Positions 6,877-16,688 of a stretch of 64,000 nt of DNA are shown in pieces. The DNA comes from Anoxybacillus mongoliensis (lineage in GTDB: Bacteria; Bacillota; Bacilli; Bacillales; Anoxybacillaceae), in the NCBI RefSeq assembly GCF_014201515.1, contig NZ_JACHEQ010000010.1, forward strand, positions 36,280-100,279, read 5' to 3'. The stretch's first letter is position 1. Every line of letters starts with the position of its first letter. Below the pieces are notes generated by a model that saw nothing but the letters and a program-made list of their open reading frames with translations, did not search any database and was not told the origin of the DNA. The translations under genes were made by a program, and so were the position numbers.

Positions 6877-8460
6877 ATCGATTGTTCGCTTTAAAAAGAG
6901 CACAAACTGACCACGTGTCACAATGTCGTTCGGACGATATGGATTGTTGATCGTCACTCGATTATAAAACAACGTGTTAATCGGCTCATACGCCCAGTGA
7001 GAAGGAGGCACATCAATGAATGATCGATTTCCCGTCGGCTGTTCATACACATCGGCATACACTCTCGTTAAAATCGCTGCCATTTGGGCGCGAGTAATAT
7101 AGTCGTTCGGATATAGCTTTCCGTTATATCCGGTAAGCAATCCATATGCCTCAGCAATTGCCATCTCTTTATACCACGGATCAGTCGGTTTGACATCTGT
7201 TGCTTTCATGACATATCGTTCTGGCAACGTGAGCTTTAATTCACGAATAAGCATAAGCGCAGCATGTCGGCGAAGTAACCGTTCGTTTGGGCGAAACGTT
7301 CCATCTGGGAATCCTGAAATAACACTTCGTTCATACAATAATCTTGCTGCTTCTTGCAACTCCTCCCCGACGACATCTGGAAAAAGTGGAGGAGGAGAAA
7401 CAAGCGAATCAATCGTTCCATATTGGACGCGCAGCGTTGCTGAACCGCGGTTAAACCCTTTTGTCGTCGGTTGAACGACGCGAAATAATGCTGTATCGAC
7501 CATTGTTGAACGAAACAACCACGACACTTCATTGTTTAACGTTGCTCCGTCATATGTCGTTTCTTTTACTCCTTTTGGCACACTTCCGATATAAACGGAA
7601 GCATAGCGTCCATTCCCATCTTGCGCGTTGACGTATGCGGTGGCATCAGCATATGTGTACAGCTTGAGTGCATATACGTTATTTTTTACCGTATAGTTTG
7701 TAAGCCGTAATGGCAGTGGCGGCATTGGTTCATACGGAGCACCGAGCTGATTTTTCCAATATGTTTGTAACGCTGGAAGTTCAAATGGTGTCGGAAGATG
7801 GACGTTCATTTGCATATGTCCTTTTAAAGCGTTCGGTGATCCGAATAATTGCACGTAATCTTCTGCAAGTATTTCAGGCATATACCATTTGTACGCTCCA
7901 CTTCCATCAGCGTGAACAGACGGATAGCGAAAAAGTTCGCGCGCCGCCGCATACTGCGACTGCAGCCATTCGTTCGGAAGGCACTGTTCTTTATTTAATA
8001 AGTAATAATAAGTAAAATGATGCCCATACTCATGTGCAAGCGTCGTCGCCATCTCCTCAACCGTCGTCCATTCGTTGCCGCCGTACAAATGAATGTACCG
8101 ATTTGAAAGTAACGAAAGCTTCGGACTGACTTGATATTGCGCAAAATATTGTCCGAGCACGTTTTGTCCTGCGGGGTAATCCGGGAAAATTTTTACGCTT
8201 CCTAATAAAGAAAGCTCCGCACCATGTTTGTTTTTTAATAGTTCTTGTTCAAGCTGAGCAAGCTTCGTTGTATTCCAATATACGCTATAACTTTCAAACG
8301 TCACCCCACTCGTTCCGTTATAGCGGGCAATGAGCGGGTAATAATCTTCATACGCTTGTGCTTGCGCTTTTTTCGTTAAATCAACGACATCGGCATGAAC
8401 TCGGTCTTGGAAAAAAAACAAAAACGCGAACATAAACAAGATGAACGACATACGACGCAT
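6868..8460 (-). CDS. Zinc metalloprotease with C-terminal SLH domains
   Basis: 530 residues from ATG 8460, which sits six bases after GAGGTG; the longer GTG frame starts inside that ribosome binding site. Signal peptide of about 23 residues ending VHA. The HEYGHH zinc motif is at about residues 143-148, and a downstream MPEILAEDYVQLF stretch probably supplies the third ligand (gluzincin-like). After a beta-rich spacer, three SLH domains occupy about 365-530 (GFPDGTFRPNERLLRR; LYPNDYITRAQMAA; YRPNDIVTRGQFVL). Predicted as a surface-bound peptidase held to the wall polymer. Substrate unknown; it could process S-layer or exported proteins. Confidence 0.88.
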   Translation of the reverse strand: MRRMSFILFMFAFLFFFQDRVHADVVDLTKKAQAQAYEDYYPLIARYNGTSGVTFESYSVYWNTTKLAQLEQELLKNKHGAELSLLGSVKIFPDYPAGQNVLGQYFAQYQVSPKLSLLSNRYIHLYGGNEWTTVEEMATTLAHEYGHHFTYYYLLNKEQCLPNEWLQSQYAAARELFRYPSVHADGSGAYKWYMPEILAEDYVQLFGSPNALKGHMQMNVHLPTPFELPALQTYWKNQLGAPYEPMPPLPLRLTNYTVKNNVYALKLYTYADATAYVNAQDGNGRYASVYIGSVPKGVKETTYDGATLNNEVSWLFRSTMVDTALFRVVQPTTKGFNRGSATLRVQYGTIDSLVSPPPLFPDVVGEELQEAARLLYERSVISGFPDGTFRPNERLLRRHAALMLIRELKLTLPERYVMKATDVKPTDPWYKEMAIAEAYGLLTGYNGKLYPNDYITRAQMAAILTRVYADVYEQPTGNRSFIDVPPSHWAYEPINTLFYNRVTINNPYRPNDIVTRGQFVLFLKRTIDKK

Positions 8461-8532
8461 ATATATCACCTCATTCTATCAATCTATATGTATCTTAACA
8501 CGATTTCTGACATGACGTGGCTGGAAAATGTG

Positions 8533-8562
8533 AAAGGCTGCCTGTATGCATAGGCAGCCTTT
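8533..8562. terminator. Terminator of the subtilisin-like protease gene
   Basis: 11-bp stem AAAGGCTGCCT (8533-8543) with AGGCAGCCTTT (8552-8562), immediately after the TAG at 8567-8569 on the minus strand, with a weak U run. Confidence 0.75.
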
Positions 8563-8566
8563 TCAT

Positions 8567-11500
8567 CTATTTTTTCATAATCGAGAGCGTGTATGGGTTG
8601 GCATTTGGCCGAGCAAGTGATTCTTCAACGACGACATAGTACGTTCCTTTTTTCAACGAAAGCGTGCCGATTTCCGCATCACCATCGCCGTAATGGTCAT
8701 ACGTTTGAACGAGGCGACCTTTCGCGTCGTAAACGGACATGACCCCATCCATCGTACCCGGTACGTCAAGTTTGCATGTAAATGTCCCATCTTGTTCAAC
8801 GACGAATTTGTAATAATCTTTATCGCCGTAGTCAATGACGTTCATGTAGCCACGTGCTTCATGCACATTTCCTTTTTTATTGAAAGAAAGCGGTTTTGAT
8901 GGCACGTTGTTTTTCACAACAGATGACGCATCTTCATCTTTTTTATTAAGCGATTGAATACCAAAGTTGTACGACTGTAGCGATAGCCCATCCCACATAA
9001 ACGAGTTGACGACAAAGAAGTAGCCGACGTTTTTCTTCGCTTGGAACGATCCGTTCACATCGTATAACGGGCTCCAGCCATTCGGGAAAAACGTTACAGC
9101 TTTGTTGTATTCTTCTTCATCAATCGTCATATTTCCGTTCGTATCTTCAACAACGGATATAATTGGAATTAATGTACCACGCAATTGTTTTGGCAACGAT
9201 GCGTTCGGTTTGCTTGGTTTCGCAAAAAGCGTCAACAGTTCGTTCGCTTTCCGATGTTTATAGTAGTAGTAATCAACATCGTTCGGAAGGACAAAGTTTC
9301 CTGTTTTCGATTCATTTACATTTACAACTGTCGCTTGAATTGGCTCGTTATTTTTTTCGTTAACATCTTTCGGTGCATCGACGAGCTTTTTCGATGTCAT
9401 GACATACGGATCGGCTACCGGTTGATAATTGTCGTTTTGCACCGACATGTAATACGTTTTTCCTTCTTCAAGAATTAACGTCCAGTCGGATTGTTTTTTC
9501 CCTGTCATCCAATCAAACGGCCAGAACGAGTTAACAGGAATGAGATCATCTTTTTTCTCATCGTATTCAAACAACATTGCTGACGGCATCATGTCGTCAG
9601 GTGTCGCAAACGAAAACTGATATATCGCTGTGTTCGGAACAGTGAAGCGATAAAAGTCCTGGTCGCCACTAAACTGGATAAATGCTTCGGCGCGGTCACC
9701 AATGTTGTAAGCACGCGCATTTTCTTTAATTTGCTGGATTTGTTCTTTTTCAAAGTAGCTCCAGCTTCCGTCATCGCCAATGATGACGATATCGTTTGGC
9801 TTGCGCATTTGTTCTTTTATTTTTTCCATTTGTTCAACAGCACCATCGTCCAATGGCATCGGCTCGCGCGCTGGGAAATTGTCTTCGTCTTGTGGCAATG
9901 TAATGGCTTTTGCGCTCAGCTGATATGGAATGGCTGATGCGTTTACTTCTTTCACTTGATTGCTTGACATAAAAGAGTCTAATATCATCGGATAAAATCC
10001 ACTCAGTGGTTCACTTGACGCTTCGAGCACATATTCTACGCCCGGTTGCGCTTCAAACGTCACCGTCTCTCCTTTACCGACACCGTTATTGTTTCCAAAC
10101 ACGATTGGGAATGGAATTTCTTTATACTTCGCATTCGGATCAACAGGGCGGTATAGTTCTTCAGCTAAATAAACGTTTAATGACGAATCAATGCCCGGAA
10201 CAGGTGACAATTCAAACTTTACCGTCGTCGGCTCTGCAACAGTAAAACGGAAATAGTCGCGGTCGCCTTCTTTCGCATCTTTTTCTGGCACAAACGTTAA
10301 GTTTTCTAAGGCAAACGGCAATTGTTCAATGACAGCCGGATTTTCTTTTGTTATGCCATCATCGGCAAGCTCGGTAAACGATTGAACAGCTAACGTATAC
10401 GTCGATTTTCCTTGTAAATTGTAGTTGCCGTTTGCATCTGTAACGCCGATCGCAAGCACGCCAGATTGTTTCGCTGTAAATAGTTTCGCTTCCATTTCGC
10501 CTGCCCGACCGTCATTCACTTGAATCGGCTTTTCAGACGTTGTTTTTCCTTCTGGATAAAAGCGAAACACAAGTTTATAATCGTAAGCTTCAGCTCCTTC
10601 GAGTAGCGCTTGCACACTTTCACCTTGTTGAACGTTTATTTTTACCCAATGCACTTCTTCCGGTTTTGTCAGCGATCCTTTTTTCACGTACGGTTCTTTC
10701 GCATCAATGACTGGGGCTTTCGCTAAAATTGTTTCATCGTTCCATTTTTCTTTTTGCGGCACGTTTTTGATATTATATTGCAGCGCAGCCACTGGATTGA
10801 CTAAGCCGTTGCCGTACGTTAAATCGTATCCTTTTTCACCTAAATCTGTTGCGGTGCGCTCTAAAATCCATTCGACTTGATACGGCTTTAAATTCGGGTA
10901 CTTTGATAAAAGAAGCGAAGCGACGCCTGCGACAACTGGCGATGCCATCGACGTTCCACTTAACTCAGCAAACGAAGACCCTTTCGTATAGTCATAAATG
11001 GGGCTGTATACATCAACCCCCGGTGCAACGAGGTCAACAGATGGACCGTAGTTTGAAAACTCAGCGAGCTTATTTTTACTATCCGTTGCCCCCACGCTAA
11101 TGACTCCTTCATAGGAAGCTGGAATGGAATACATATCCGTCGCTTCATTTCCTGCTGCGGCAACGACCGTAATCCCTGCGTCAAGCGCTTTTTGAACAGC
11201 TTCTTCTAAAATTGGCGAGCTAAAATAGCCACCGAGGCTCATATTAATGACTTTTGCCCCTTTTTCAATCGCATATAAAATCCCTTGGGCGATCGTATAG
11301 TCGCTTGCTCCCCAACCGCCACCGAATACGTCAATGGGTAAAATTTTAACATTTGGATTGACACCGTGTGCACCAATGCCGTTGTTTGCGTTCGCTCCGA
11401 TAATACCTGCAACATGCGTTCCGTGTACATCTTTCACAGGAGCACCTGCTGGATTGATCGCATTGTAAGCAGGGAGGACGCGCCCTTTAAGCTCTGGATG

Positions 11501-12007
11501 CTTCGTATCCATCCCTGTATCAATGACCGCAACGGTGACGCTATGTGTTCCTGCAAGCTTGATTGCTTTGTCAATATTTAAAAGCGACAATAAATACATA
11601 TGGTCTGCTTTCGGATCAGCCGAACCGAGCCGTTTGTATGTAAAACTTGGTGTCACGCTTTTTACGGCTTTTAATTTTGCATAGTTTCTCATGATCTCTT
11701 GAAAATTTTTCCCTTTTTCCACCGTCACAACATCATATTTTAATTGCGGAAACGACTGTTTTACTGTCGCTCCTAAACTACGATGCACCGCAGCTGGAAT
11801 TTTTTCATTGTACTTCACAATCAATGTATCGACGCTCACTTGGTTTTGTGCATCTTCGAACTTTTTGTAAGCGAGTGACGCCGATGTTTTTGTCATTTGT
11901 TTTTTCCACTGCACAATCGGTGGTTCGGTCGATGCTTGCGCAACTGTCGGCACGATAAGCGATGAGGCTAAACTAATCGATAATGCGGTTTTCTTCCATT
12001 TTTTCAT
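8567..12007 (-). CDS. Large secreted subtilisin-family (S8) serine protease
   Basis: 1146 residues with a signal peptide ending AQAS (about residue 26). An inhibitor-like propeptide (about 55-125) leads into the S8 domain with Asp163 (AVIDTG), His195 (VHGTHVAG), oxyanion Asn287 (AAGNE) and Ser353 (SGTSMASP). The C-terminal 700 residues are beta-rich and contain repeated prepeptidase C-terminal-like modules (for example YYKFVVEQDGTF and GTYYVVVEES near the end). No SLH domain or LPXTG-type signal is present, so it is probably released or held non-covalently. A cell-envelope or nutrient protease is likely; its place among SLH proteins suggests a role in surface protein turnover. Confidence 0.92.
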   Translation of the reverse strand: MKKWKKTALSISLASSLIVPTVAQASTEPPIVQWKKQMTKTSASLAYKKFEDAQNQVSVDTLIVKYNEKIPAAVHRSLGATVKQSFPQLKYDVVTVEKGKNFQEIMRNYAKLKAVKSVTPSFTYKRLGSADPKADHMYLLSLLNIDKAIKLAGTHSVTVAVIDTGMDTKHPELKGRVLPAYNAINPAGAPVKDVHGTHVAGIIGANANNGIGAHGVNPNVKILPIDVFGGGWGASDYTIAQGILYAIEKGAKVINMSLGGYFSSPILEEAVQKALDAGITVVAAAGNEATDMYSIPASYEGVISVGATDSKNKLAEFSNYGPSVDLVAPGVDVYSPIYDYTKGSSFAELSGTSMASPVVAGVASLLLSKYPNLKPYQVEWILERTATDLGEKGYDLTYGNGLVNPVAALQYNIKNVPQKEKWNDETILAKAPVIDAKEPYVKKGSLTKPEEVHWVKINVQQGESVQALLEGAEAYDYKLVFRFYPEGKTTSEKPIQVNDGRAGEMEAKLFTAKQSGVLAIGVTDANGNYNLQGKSTYTLAVQSFTELADDGITKENPAVIEQLPFALENLTFVPEKDAKEGDRDYFRFTVAEPTTVKFELSPVPGIDSSLNVYLAEELYRPVDPNAKYKEIPFPIVFGNNNGVGKGETVTFEAQPGVEYVLEASSEPLSGFYPMILDSFMSSNQVKEVNASAIPYQLSAKAITLPQDEDNFPAREPMPLDDGAVEQMEKIKEQMRKPNDIVIIGDDGSWSYFEKEQIQQIKENARAYNIGDRAEAFIQFSGDQDFYRFTVPNTAIYQFSFATPDDMMPSAMLFEYDEKKDDLIPVNSFWPFDWMTGKKQSDWTLILEEGKTYYMSVQNDNYQPVADPYVMTSKKLVDAPKDVNEKNNEPIQATVVNVNESKTGNFVLPNDVDYYYYKHRKANELLTLFAKPSKPNASLPKQLRGTLIPIISVVEDTNGNMTIDEEEYNKAVTFFPNGWSPLYDVNGSFQAKKNVGYFFVVNSFMWDGLSLQSYNFGIQSLNKKDEDASSVVKNNVPSKPLSFNKKGNVHEARGYMNVIDYGDKDYYKFVVEQDGTFTCKLDVPGTMDGVMSVYDAKGRLVQTYDHYGDGDAEIGTLSLKKGTYYVVVEESLARPNANPYTLSIMKK

Positions 12008-12172
12008 AAAAAGCCTCCTTCAAAAGAATGTAACATACATATTCGCCACAAAAGACAAATACACCTACTATAACGAAAAAAAGACAAAAAAGTTTCATAT
12101 TTTGATAATTTTTTCTAACAAACTTACAATATCACCCAACAAACAAAAAGTAAAGAAATATTTTCCGGGTCG

Positions 12173-12200
12173 TGAAACATTTTGGGAACAATGGTATACT
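12173..12200 (+). promoter_or_regulatory. Promoter candidate for secA2-slaP
   Basis: TGAAAC (12173-12178), 16 bases, TATACT (12195-12200). Transcription would start about 40 bases before the secA2 ATG. Confidence 0.45.
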
Positions 12201-12244
12201 GTACGTTGAAACGATTTGATTTACAGCGAAGGAGAAGGTTCCCC

Positions 12245-14575
12245 ATGTTGTCTTACATAAAAAAACTAGTAAACAGCGATGAACGCAAACTGAAAAACTA
12301 TAATAAAATCGTCGCGCGTATCAATGAGCTTGAACCGACATTTGAAACGTTGACAGATGACGAATTGCGCGCGAAAACAAATGAATTTAAGCAACGGCTC
12401 ACGCAAGGCGAAACGGTATTTGATATACAAACCGAAGCGTTTGCGACTGTCAGAGAAGCATCGAAACGTGTGCTTGGGATGCGTCATTTTGACGTTCAAC
12501 TCATCGGCGGACTTGTGCTTGCCGAAGGAAATATTGCGGAGATGGCGACAGGTGAAGGAAAAACGCTCGTCGCTTCCGCCCCAAGTTATTTGCGCGCGCT
12601 TGAAGGAAAGGGCGTACACGTCATTACGGTCAACGACTATTTAGCTCGCCGTGACCGTGACTTAATCGGAAAAATTCACGAGTTTTTAGGGCTGACCGTT
12701 GGCTTAAATTTGCCGCAAATGTCACTAGAGGAGAAAAAAGCGGCATATCAAGCCGATATTACGTACGGGGTCGGTAACGAGTTTGGCTTCGACTATTTGC
12801 GCGATCATATGGTTTATAGCGTTGCCGACCGTGTCCAACGCCCATTTCATTACGCGATTATCGATGAAGTCGATAGCGTATTAATTGATGAGGCGAAAAC
12901 CCCCCTCATTATCGCAGGAAAAACAGGTGTCAGTTCAGAACTAAGCTATTTATGCGCGCGCATCGTAAAACATTTCATTCGCGATGAAGATTACGAATAC
13001 GATGAAGAAACAAAAACCGTCAACTTAACCGAACAAGGCATTGAAAAGATTGAAAAAGGATTTGGCATCGACAATTTATATGACCTTGAACATCAAGTGT
13101 TGTACCATTACGTCATTCAAGCATTGCGCGCATACGTCATGTTTACACGCGATGTCGACTATATCGTGAAAGACGGAAAAGTGTTGCTTATTGATATGTT
13201 CACCGGGCGTCCGATGGAAGGTCGCAGCCTAAGCAACGGTCTTCATCAAGCCATTGAAGCAAAAGAAGGATTAGAGTTAACAGAAGAAAATAAAATTCAA
13301 GCATCGATCACAATCCAAAACTACTTCCGTCTTTATCCGGTTTTATCGGGAATGACAGGGACGGCGAAAACAGAAGAAAAAGAGTTTCAAACGTTATACG
13401 GCATGGATGTCGTCCAAATTCCAACAAACCGCCCTGTCATCCGTCAAGACTTGCCTGATCGCGTTTTTGCAACAGTCGAAGCGAAATATAAAGCAGTCGC
13501 AAAAGAAGCGAAGCGCGTTCATGCGACAGGACAACCGATACTCATTGGTACAACATCTATTTTACAGTCAGAAAAAGTGGCGAAATATTTAGCGGAAGAA
13601 GGATTGTCGTTTCAGCTGTTAAACGCCAAAAGTGTCGAGCAGGAAGTAGAGTTGATTTCACGCGCTGGTCAAAAAGGACAAATTACAATTGCGACAAATA
13701 TGGCAGGGCGCGGAACAGACATTATGCTCGGAGAAGGCGTGGCAGAACTTGGCGGATTGTACGTCCTCGGTACAGAACGGCATGAAAGCCGACGCATCGA
13801 CAACCAATTAAAAGGACGTGCTGGCCGTCAAGGAGACCCAGGGCGCTCGCAATTTTTCATTTCGCTTGAAGATGACATGTTTCGTCGTTTTGCCAAAGAT
13901 GAGTTAGAAAAAATGAAAAAATCGCTACAAGTAAACGATGAAGGAGAAGTATTAAACAAAGATATTCACGAGTTTGTCAACCGTGTACAGCGCATTTGTG
14001 AAGGAAGCAACTTCTCTGTAAGGGAGTATAACTTAAAACTGGATGACGTACTAAACGAACAGCGTCGTACCATTTATACGCTTCGTAATCGCATTCTTGA
14101 AGCTAACGATGTGATTCCAATTGTCGTTCATATGGTGCCATCATTTCTTGAAAGAGAAATTCGTTATACATGTCCAGAAGACGTCATTCCAGAAGAATGG
14201 GATATGGCTCGGCTAGTAGAGACGGTGCAAACGGTGATAAACGAACATATTGATGTAACTGGTGTTGTCGATCAAAAAGAAGTGGAAGCGATCATCCAGC
14301 AAGCGATCACTTCATGGAAAGAGCGTGTGCATACATTAGAATACACTGAAGAACACCAATGGGCATTGAAACGTGCTTTACTTTCACTCATCGATTTTCA
14401 CTGGACAAAACATTTGGAAGCGATGGAGTTGTTAAAAGAAGGAATTGGGTTGCGCTATTACGGACAAGAAGACCCGATGCGCCAATATGCAAAAGAAGGG
14501 TTGGAACTCTTTATACAGATGTATCACCGATTAGAAAAAGATGCTTCCCAACAACTTGCCCAGCTACTTATTTAA
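12245..14575 (+). CDS. secA2: Accessory secretion ATPase SecA2
   Basis: 776 residues from ATG 12245, which follows AAGGAGAAGG; the longer frame upstream has no ribosome binding site. Has the DEAD-type SecA motor: MATGEGKTLVAS (Walker A), VIDEVDSVLIDEA (Walker B), the preprotein cross-linking region, GRGTDIMLGEG and the GRAGRQGDPG arginine finger. It ends without the Cys-rich zinc tail of housekeeping SecA, and it is shorter than SecA1 (about 840). In Bacillus anthracis SecA2 acts with SlaP to export S-layer proteins; here slaP follows 22 bases downstream. This makes the SLH proteins of this window its likely cargo (inference). Confidence 0.95.
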   Translation: MLSYIKKLVNSDERKLKNYNKIVARINELEPTFETLTDDELRAKTNEFKQRLTQGETVFDIQTEAFATVREASKRVLGMRHFDVQLIGGLVLAEGNIAEMATGEGKTLVASAPSYLRALEGKGVHVITVNDYLARRDRDLIGKIHEFLGLTVGLNLPQMSLEEKKAAYQADITYGVGNEFGFDYLRDHMVYSVADRVQRPFHYAIIDEVDSVLIDEAKTPLIIAGKTGVSSELSYLCARIVKHFIRDEDYEYDEETKTVNLTEQGIEKIEKGFGIDNLYDLEHQVLYHYVIQALRAYVMFTRDVDYIVKDGKVLLIDMFTGRPMEGRSLSNGLHQAIEAKEGLELTEENKIQASITIQNYFRLYPVLSGMTGTAKTEEKEFQTLYGMDVVQIPTNRPVIRQDLPDRVFATVEAKYKAVAKEAKRVHATGQPILIGTTSILQSEKVAKYLAEEGLSFQLLNAKSVEQEVELISRAGQKGQITIATNMAGRGTDIMLGEGVAELGGLYVLGTERHESRRIDNQLKGRAGRQGDPGRSQFFISLEDDMFRRFAKDELEKMKKSLQVNDEGEVLNKDIHEFVNRVQRICEGSNFSVREYNLKLDDVLNEQRRTIYTLRNRILEANDVIPIVVHMVPSFLEREIRYTCPEDVIPEEWDMARLVETVQTVINEHIDVTGVVDQKEVEAIIQQAITSWKERVHTLEYTEEHQWALKRALLSLIDFHWTKHLEAMELLKEGIGLRYYGQEDPMRQYAKEGLELFIQMYHRLEKDASQQLAQLLI

Positions 14576-14597
14576 ATGAAGGAAAGGAGATGGAACG

Positions 14598-15464
14598 ATG
14601 ATTCCATTTTTCAAAAAGAAAAAACAAGGGGAAGATAGTACCGTTCAAGCAGGACAATTATTTGACGGAGCAGCTGAACAACAAGATGAAGACGTGCATA
14701 CCACGTTATCGATTCATCCACTGATGTCGCTAACGGCAGAACAAAAATATTATTTTCAATACGTCAATAACGAACTGCCACCATTGAAAAAAAATCAAGT
14801 ATCACTAGCCGGAATTGAATGGAAAAAAGAAGAGGATCGTTATGTTGTTACGGCGTTTGTACGAAACAGTTTAGATCAATCAATTCGTTTTGAACATACG
14901 CCACTGTTGTTGATTGGGCCAGATGGGAAAGTAATCGGACGAAAAGTATTTCCGATGCACGAACTTGGCGACATTCCGCCAAAAAGCAGTCGTCCATGGC
15001 GATTTGTATTTACAACGAGCGACCTGTATACAGAACATATCCCTGAAACGGGATGGAAGCTGGCGTTTGAATTAAAAAAGCCACATCGACTAGATTTAGA
15101 AGAAAGTTGGGAACAACATTTAAAAGAAGAAGATAAGCAAAAGCTTGAGCAACTCGTTCGCTCTCTTACTCCGCCAAAACAAGGAGAAGTGAACGTCATG
15201 GGGTTACAAGCGCTTATCAACAACGAAGGAAATTTAGTCGTCACCTTACTTATTCGTAACGGTAATGATAAAAACATTACGTTTGAGCAAATGCCGTTAA
15301 TCGTCGAAGATGCATCGGGTGATGTTATCGCACGCGGAGCGTTTACATTGCAGTTAGAAGTAAAAGCAAATACAAGCAAGCCGTGGACATTTATCTTTCC
15401 AAAGTCGCTCTTACAAAAAGAACAATTTGACTTTTCTACATGGCGCGCCTATATTCCACAATAA
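14598..15464 (+). CDS. slaP: Accessory Sec system S-layer assembly protein
   Basis: 288 residues, ATG after AAGGAGATGG. Cytoplasmic, no signal peptide. Two copies of the SLAP repeat are visible, each with a helical lead-in followed by a beta-rich half (about 45-150: VVTAFVRNSLDQSIRF ... PLLLIGPDGKVIGRKVF; about 185-288: LVVTLLIRNGNDKNITF ... MPLIVEDASGDVIARGAF). This is the family that sits beside secA2 in S-layer bacilli and is needed for efficient S-layer protein secretion in B. anthracis. Co-transcribed with secA2 and followed by a strong terminator. Confidence 0.93.
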   Translation: MIPFFKKKKQGEDSTVQAGQLFDGAAEQQDEDVHTTLSIHPLMSLTAEQKYYFQYVNNELPPLKKNQVSLAGIEWKKEEDRYVVTAFVRNSLDQSIRFEHTPLLLIGPDGKVIGRKVFPMHELGDIPPKSSRPWRFVFTTSDLYTEHIPETGWKLAFELKKPHRLDLEESWEQHLKEEDKQKLEQLVRSLTPPKQGEVNVMGLQALINNEGNLVVTLLIRNGNDKNITFEQMPLIVEDASGDVIARGAFTLQLEVKANTSKPWTFIFPKSLLQKEQFDFSTWRAYIPQ

Positions 15465-15466
15465 GG

Positions 15467-15499
15467 AAAAAGGGCTGATGATTTACATCAGCCCTTTTT
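15467..15499 (+). terminator. Terminator of secA2-slaP
   Basis: 14-bp perfect stem AAAAAGGGCTGATG (15467-15480) with CATCAGCCCTTTTT (15486-15499), 5-base loop. Directly after the slaP stop. Confidence 0.92.
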
Positions 15500-15634
15500 C
15501 TTTGCCTCTGGCCACCAACCGCTCTCTATTGTAAACAGAAGGAAATAGTACTACAGTTATATTTTAGCATTATTTTTCACGTTTAACAAACATATTTTTA
15601 GTTTTTTTGGCATAAATTTTTCGTTGACAAACCA

Positions 15635-16027
15635 TTAAAATAAACAATATTGAATTTTCTGCCCAGAACGAATGGAAACTGAGCGGAATGTACATAAGAT
15701 GGCTCGTTCTTCAGCAGCTGTGAGGTCATTCATCGGTGCGGGGATGTAACGTTTCTCGAGGTCACTCCAACGTTTCACGCATATTTGAGCTTTTCCTCTT
15801 CCGAAGAAAAACGTAATGACAATCATTAATTGATCGTCTATCGTTTTAAAAAATAAAAATAAGTCATCTTTTGTTGTGCACGTAATCATCCGATAACGAA
15901 TCGGTTCTAGCGGTAGTTTATCGCTCGGTGAAATAAACTGAAGTGAATCAGAAAAGTGAATGGGCTCAATCGTTCGCGATTCGTGAAACGGAGGATTGGG
16001 CTTCTCTTTAATAAGTACTTCGCACAT
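15635..16027 (-). CDS. Hypothetical protein
   Basis: 130 residues from ATG 16027 (MCEVLIKEKPN), which has an excellent AAGGAGG five bases upstream. A GTG at 16081 with a more distant GGAG would give 148 residues, and both sites look usable. The protein is a compact alpha/beta domain without signal peptide or membrane segment, and contains FLFFKTIDDQLMIVITFFFG and a C-terminal ICVKRW...LEKRYIPAP. Family not recognised. It is divergent from an XRE regulator and shares with it an upstream region full of GTTC/GAAC half-sites, so it may be that regulator's target. Confidence 0.55.
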   Translation of the reverse strand: MCEVLIKEKPNPPFHESRTIEPIHFSDSLQFISPSDKLPLEPIRYRMITCTTKDDLFLFFKTIDDQLMIVITFFFGRGKAQICVKRWSDLEKRYIPAPMNDLTAAEERAILCTFRSVSIRSGQKIQYCLF

Positions 16028-16173
16028 TTTTCCTCCTTGTTTCGCCTGATGAACAATGTAATTTGAAAAATAAATATTCACGATTCATCATCTCCTTCAA
16101 GTTTTTCCAATGTATATTTTTACATTTTATGAATATTCAATCAACTTTTTTCGACAAACAAACCGTCGATTTT

Positions 16174-16223
16174 TGTTCTAAAAACGAACATTTTTTCATT
16201 TTGTTCTCAAAAAGAACAAAATG
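16174..16223. promoter_or_regulatory. Palindromic operator candidates for the XRE regulator
   Basis: A perfect 11-bp inverted repeat CATTTTGTTCT (16197-16207) and AGAACAAAATG (16213-16223), preceded by TGTTC (16174-16178) facing GAACA (16186-16190). Both share a GTTC/GAAC core. The position between divergent genes and just upstream of a HTH regulator suggests autoregulation. Confidence 0.6.
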
Positions 16224-16271
16224 AGTTCCGTTCTTCTTCTATCGTAAAAGAAAAAGGGAATTTGGTGGAAG

Positions 16272-16688
16272 ATGATGTTACAACATATTGGCGAACAAAT
16301 TAGACGTTTGCGAAACGCTCACGATTGGACGCAAGAGCAATTTGCACAACGATTAAATGTATCTCGTTCTAAAGTAAGCAAATGGGAAAATGGCGAAGTG
16401 CTTCCTGATTTACAATCGCTTATCGATATGAGTGATATATTTCATGTCAGCGTCGACTTTTTGCTTGGAAAACATCCAACAGATGAACAGCTGTTACAAG
16501 AAGTGCGATTGGCATACGGAACGAACGAAATGAGCGATGAGCAATTATCGCTTATTCGTTACATGAATGAACAGCGCGAGCTCGCGAAGCGACTATATGC
16601 CCTACAGTCGTTGCCTTTACATAAGCGAAAGCGAATTGAAGGAGTCGTCATCAAGATGATTGATGAAATGATTGAAGCGTTGAAATAA
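16272..16688 (+). CDS. XRE-family HTH transcriptional regulator
   Basis: 138 residues; the start may be ATG 16272 or 16275 (both follow GGTGGAAG). The N-terminal HTH_3 domain (about residues 5-62) reads IGEQIRRLRNAHDWTQEQFA / LNVSRSKVSKWENGEVLPD, followed by a helical tail of about 75 residues likely used for dimerisation. The twin palindromes at 16174-16223 just upstream are probable operators. Resembles small SinR/Xre-type repressors. The target is unknown; the divergent hypothetical gene is the best candidate. Confidence 0.85.
   Translation: MMLQHIGEQIRRLRNAHDWTQEQFAQRLNVSRSKVSKWENGEVLPDLQSLIDMSDIFHVSVDFLLGKHPTDEQLLQEVRLAYGTNEMSDEQLSLIRYMNEQRELAKRLYALQSLPLHKRKRIEGVVIKMIDEMIEALK

Noticed and set aside
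14876..15379. 167-residue minus-strand ORF
   Set aside because: Antisense to slaP, with no start signals and shadow-like composition.
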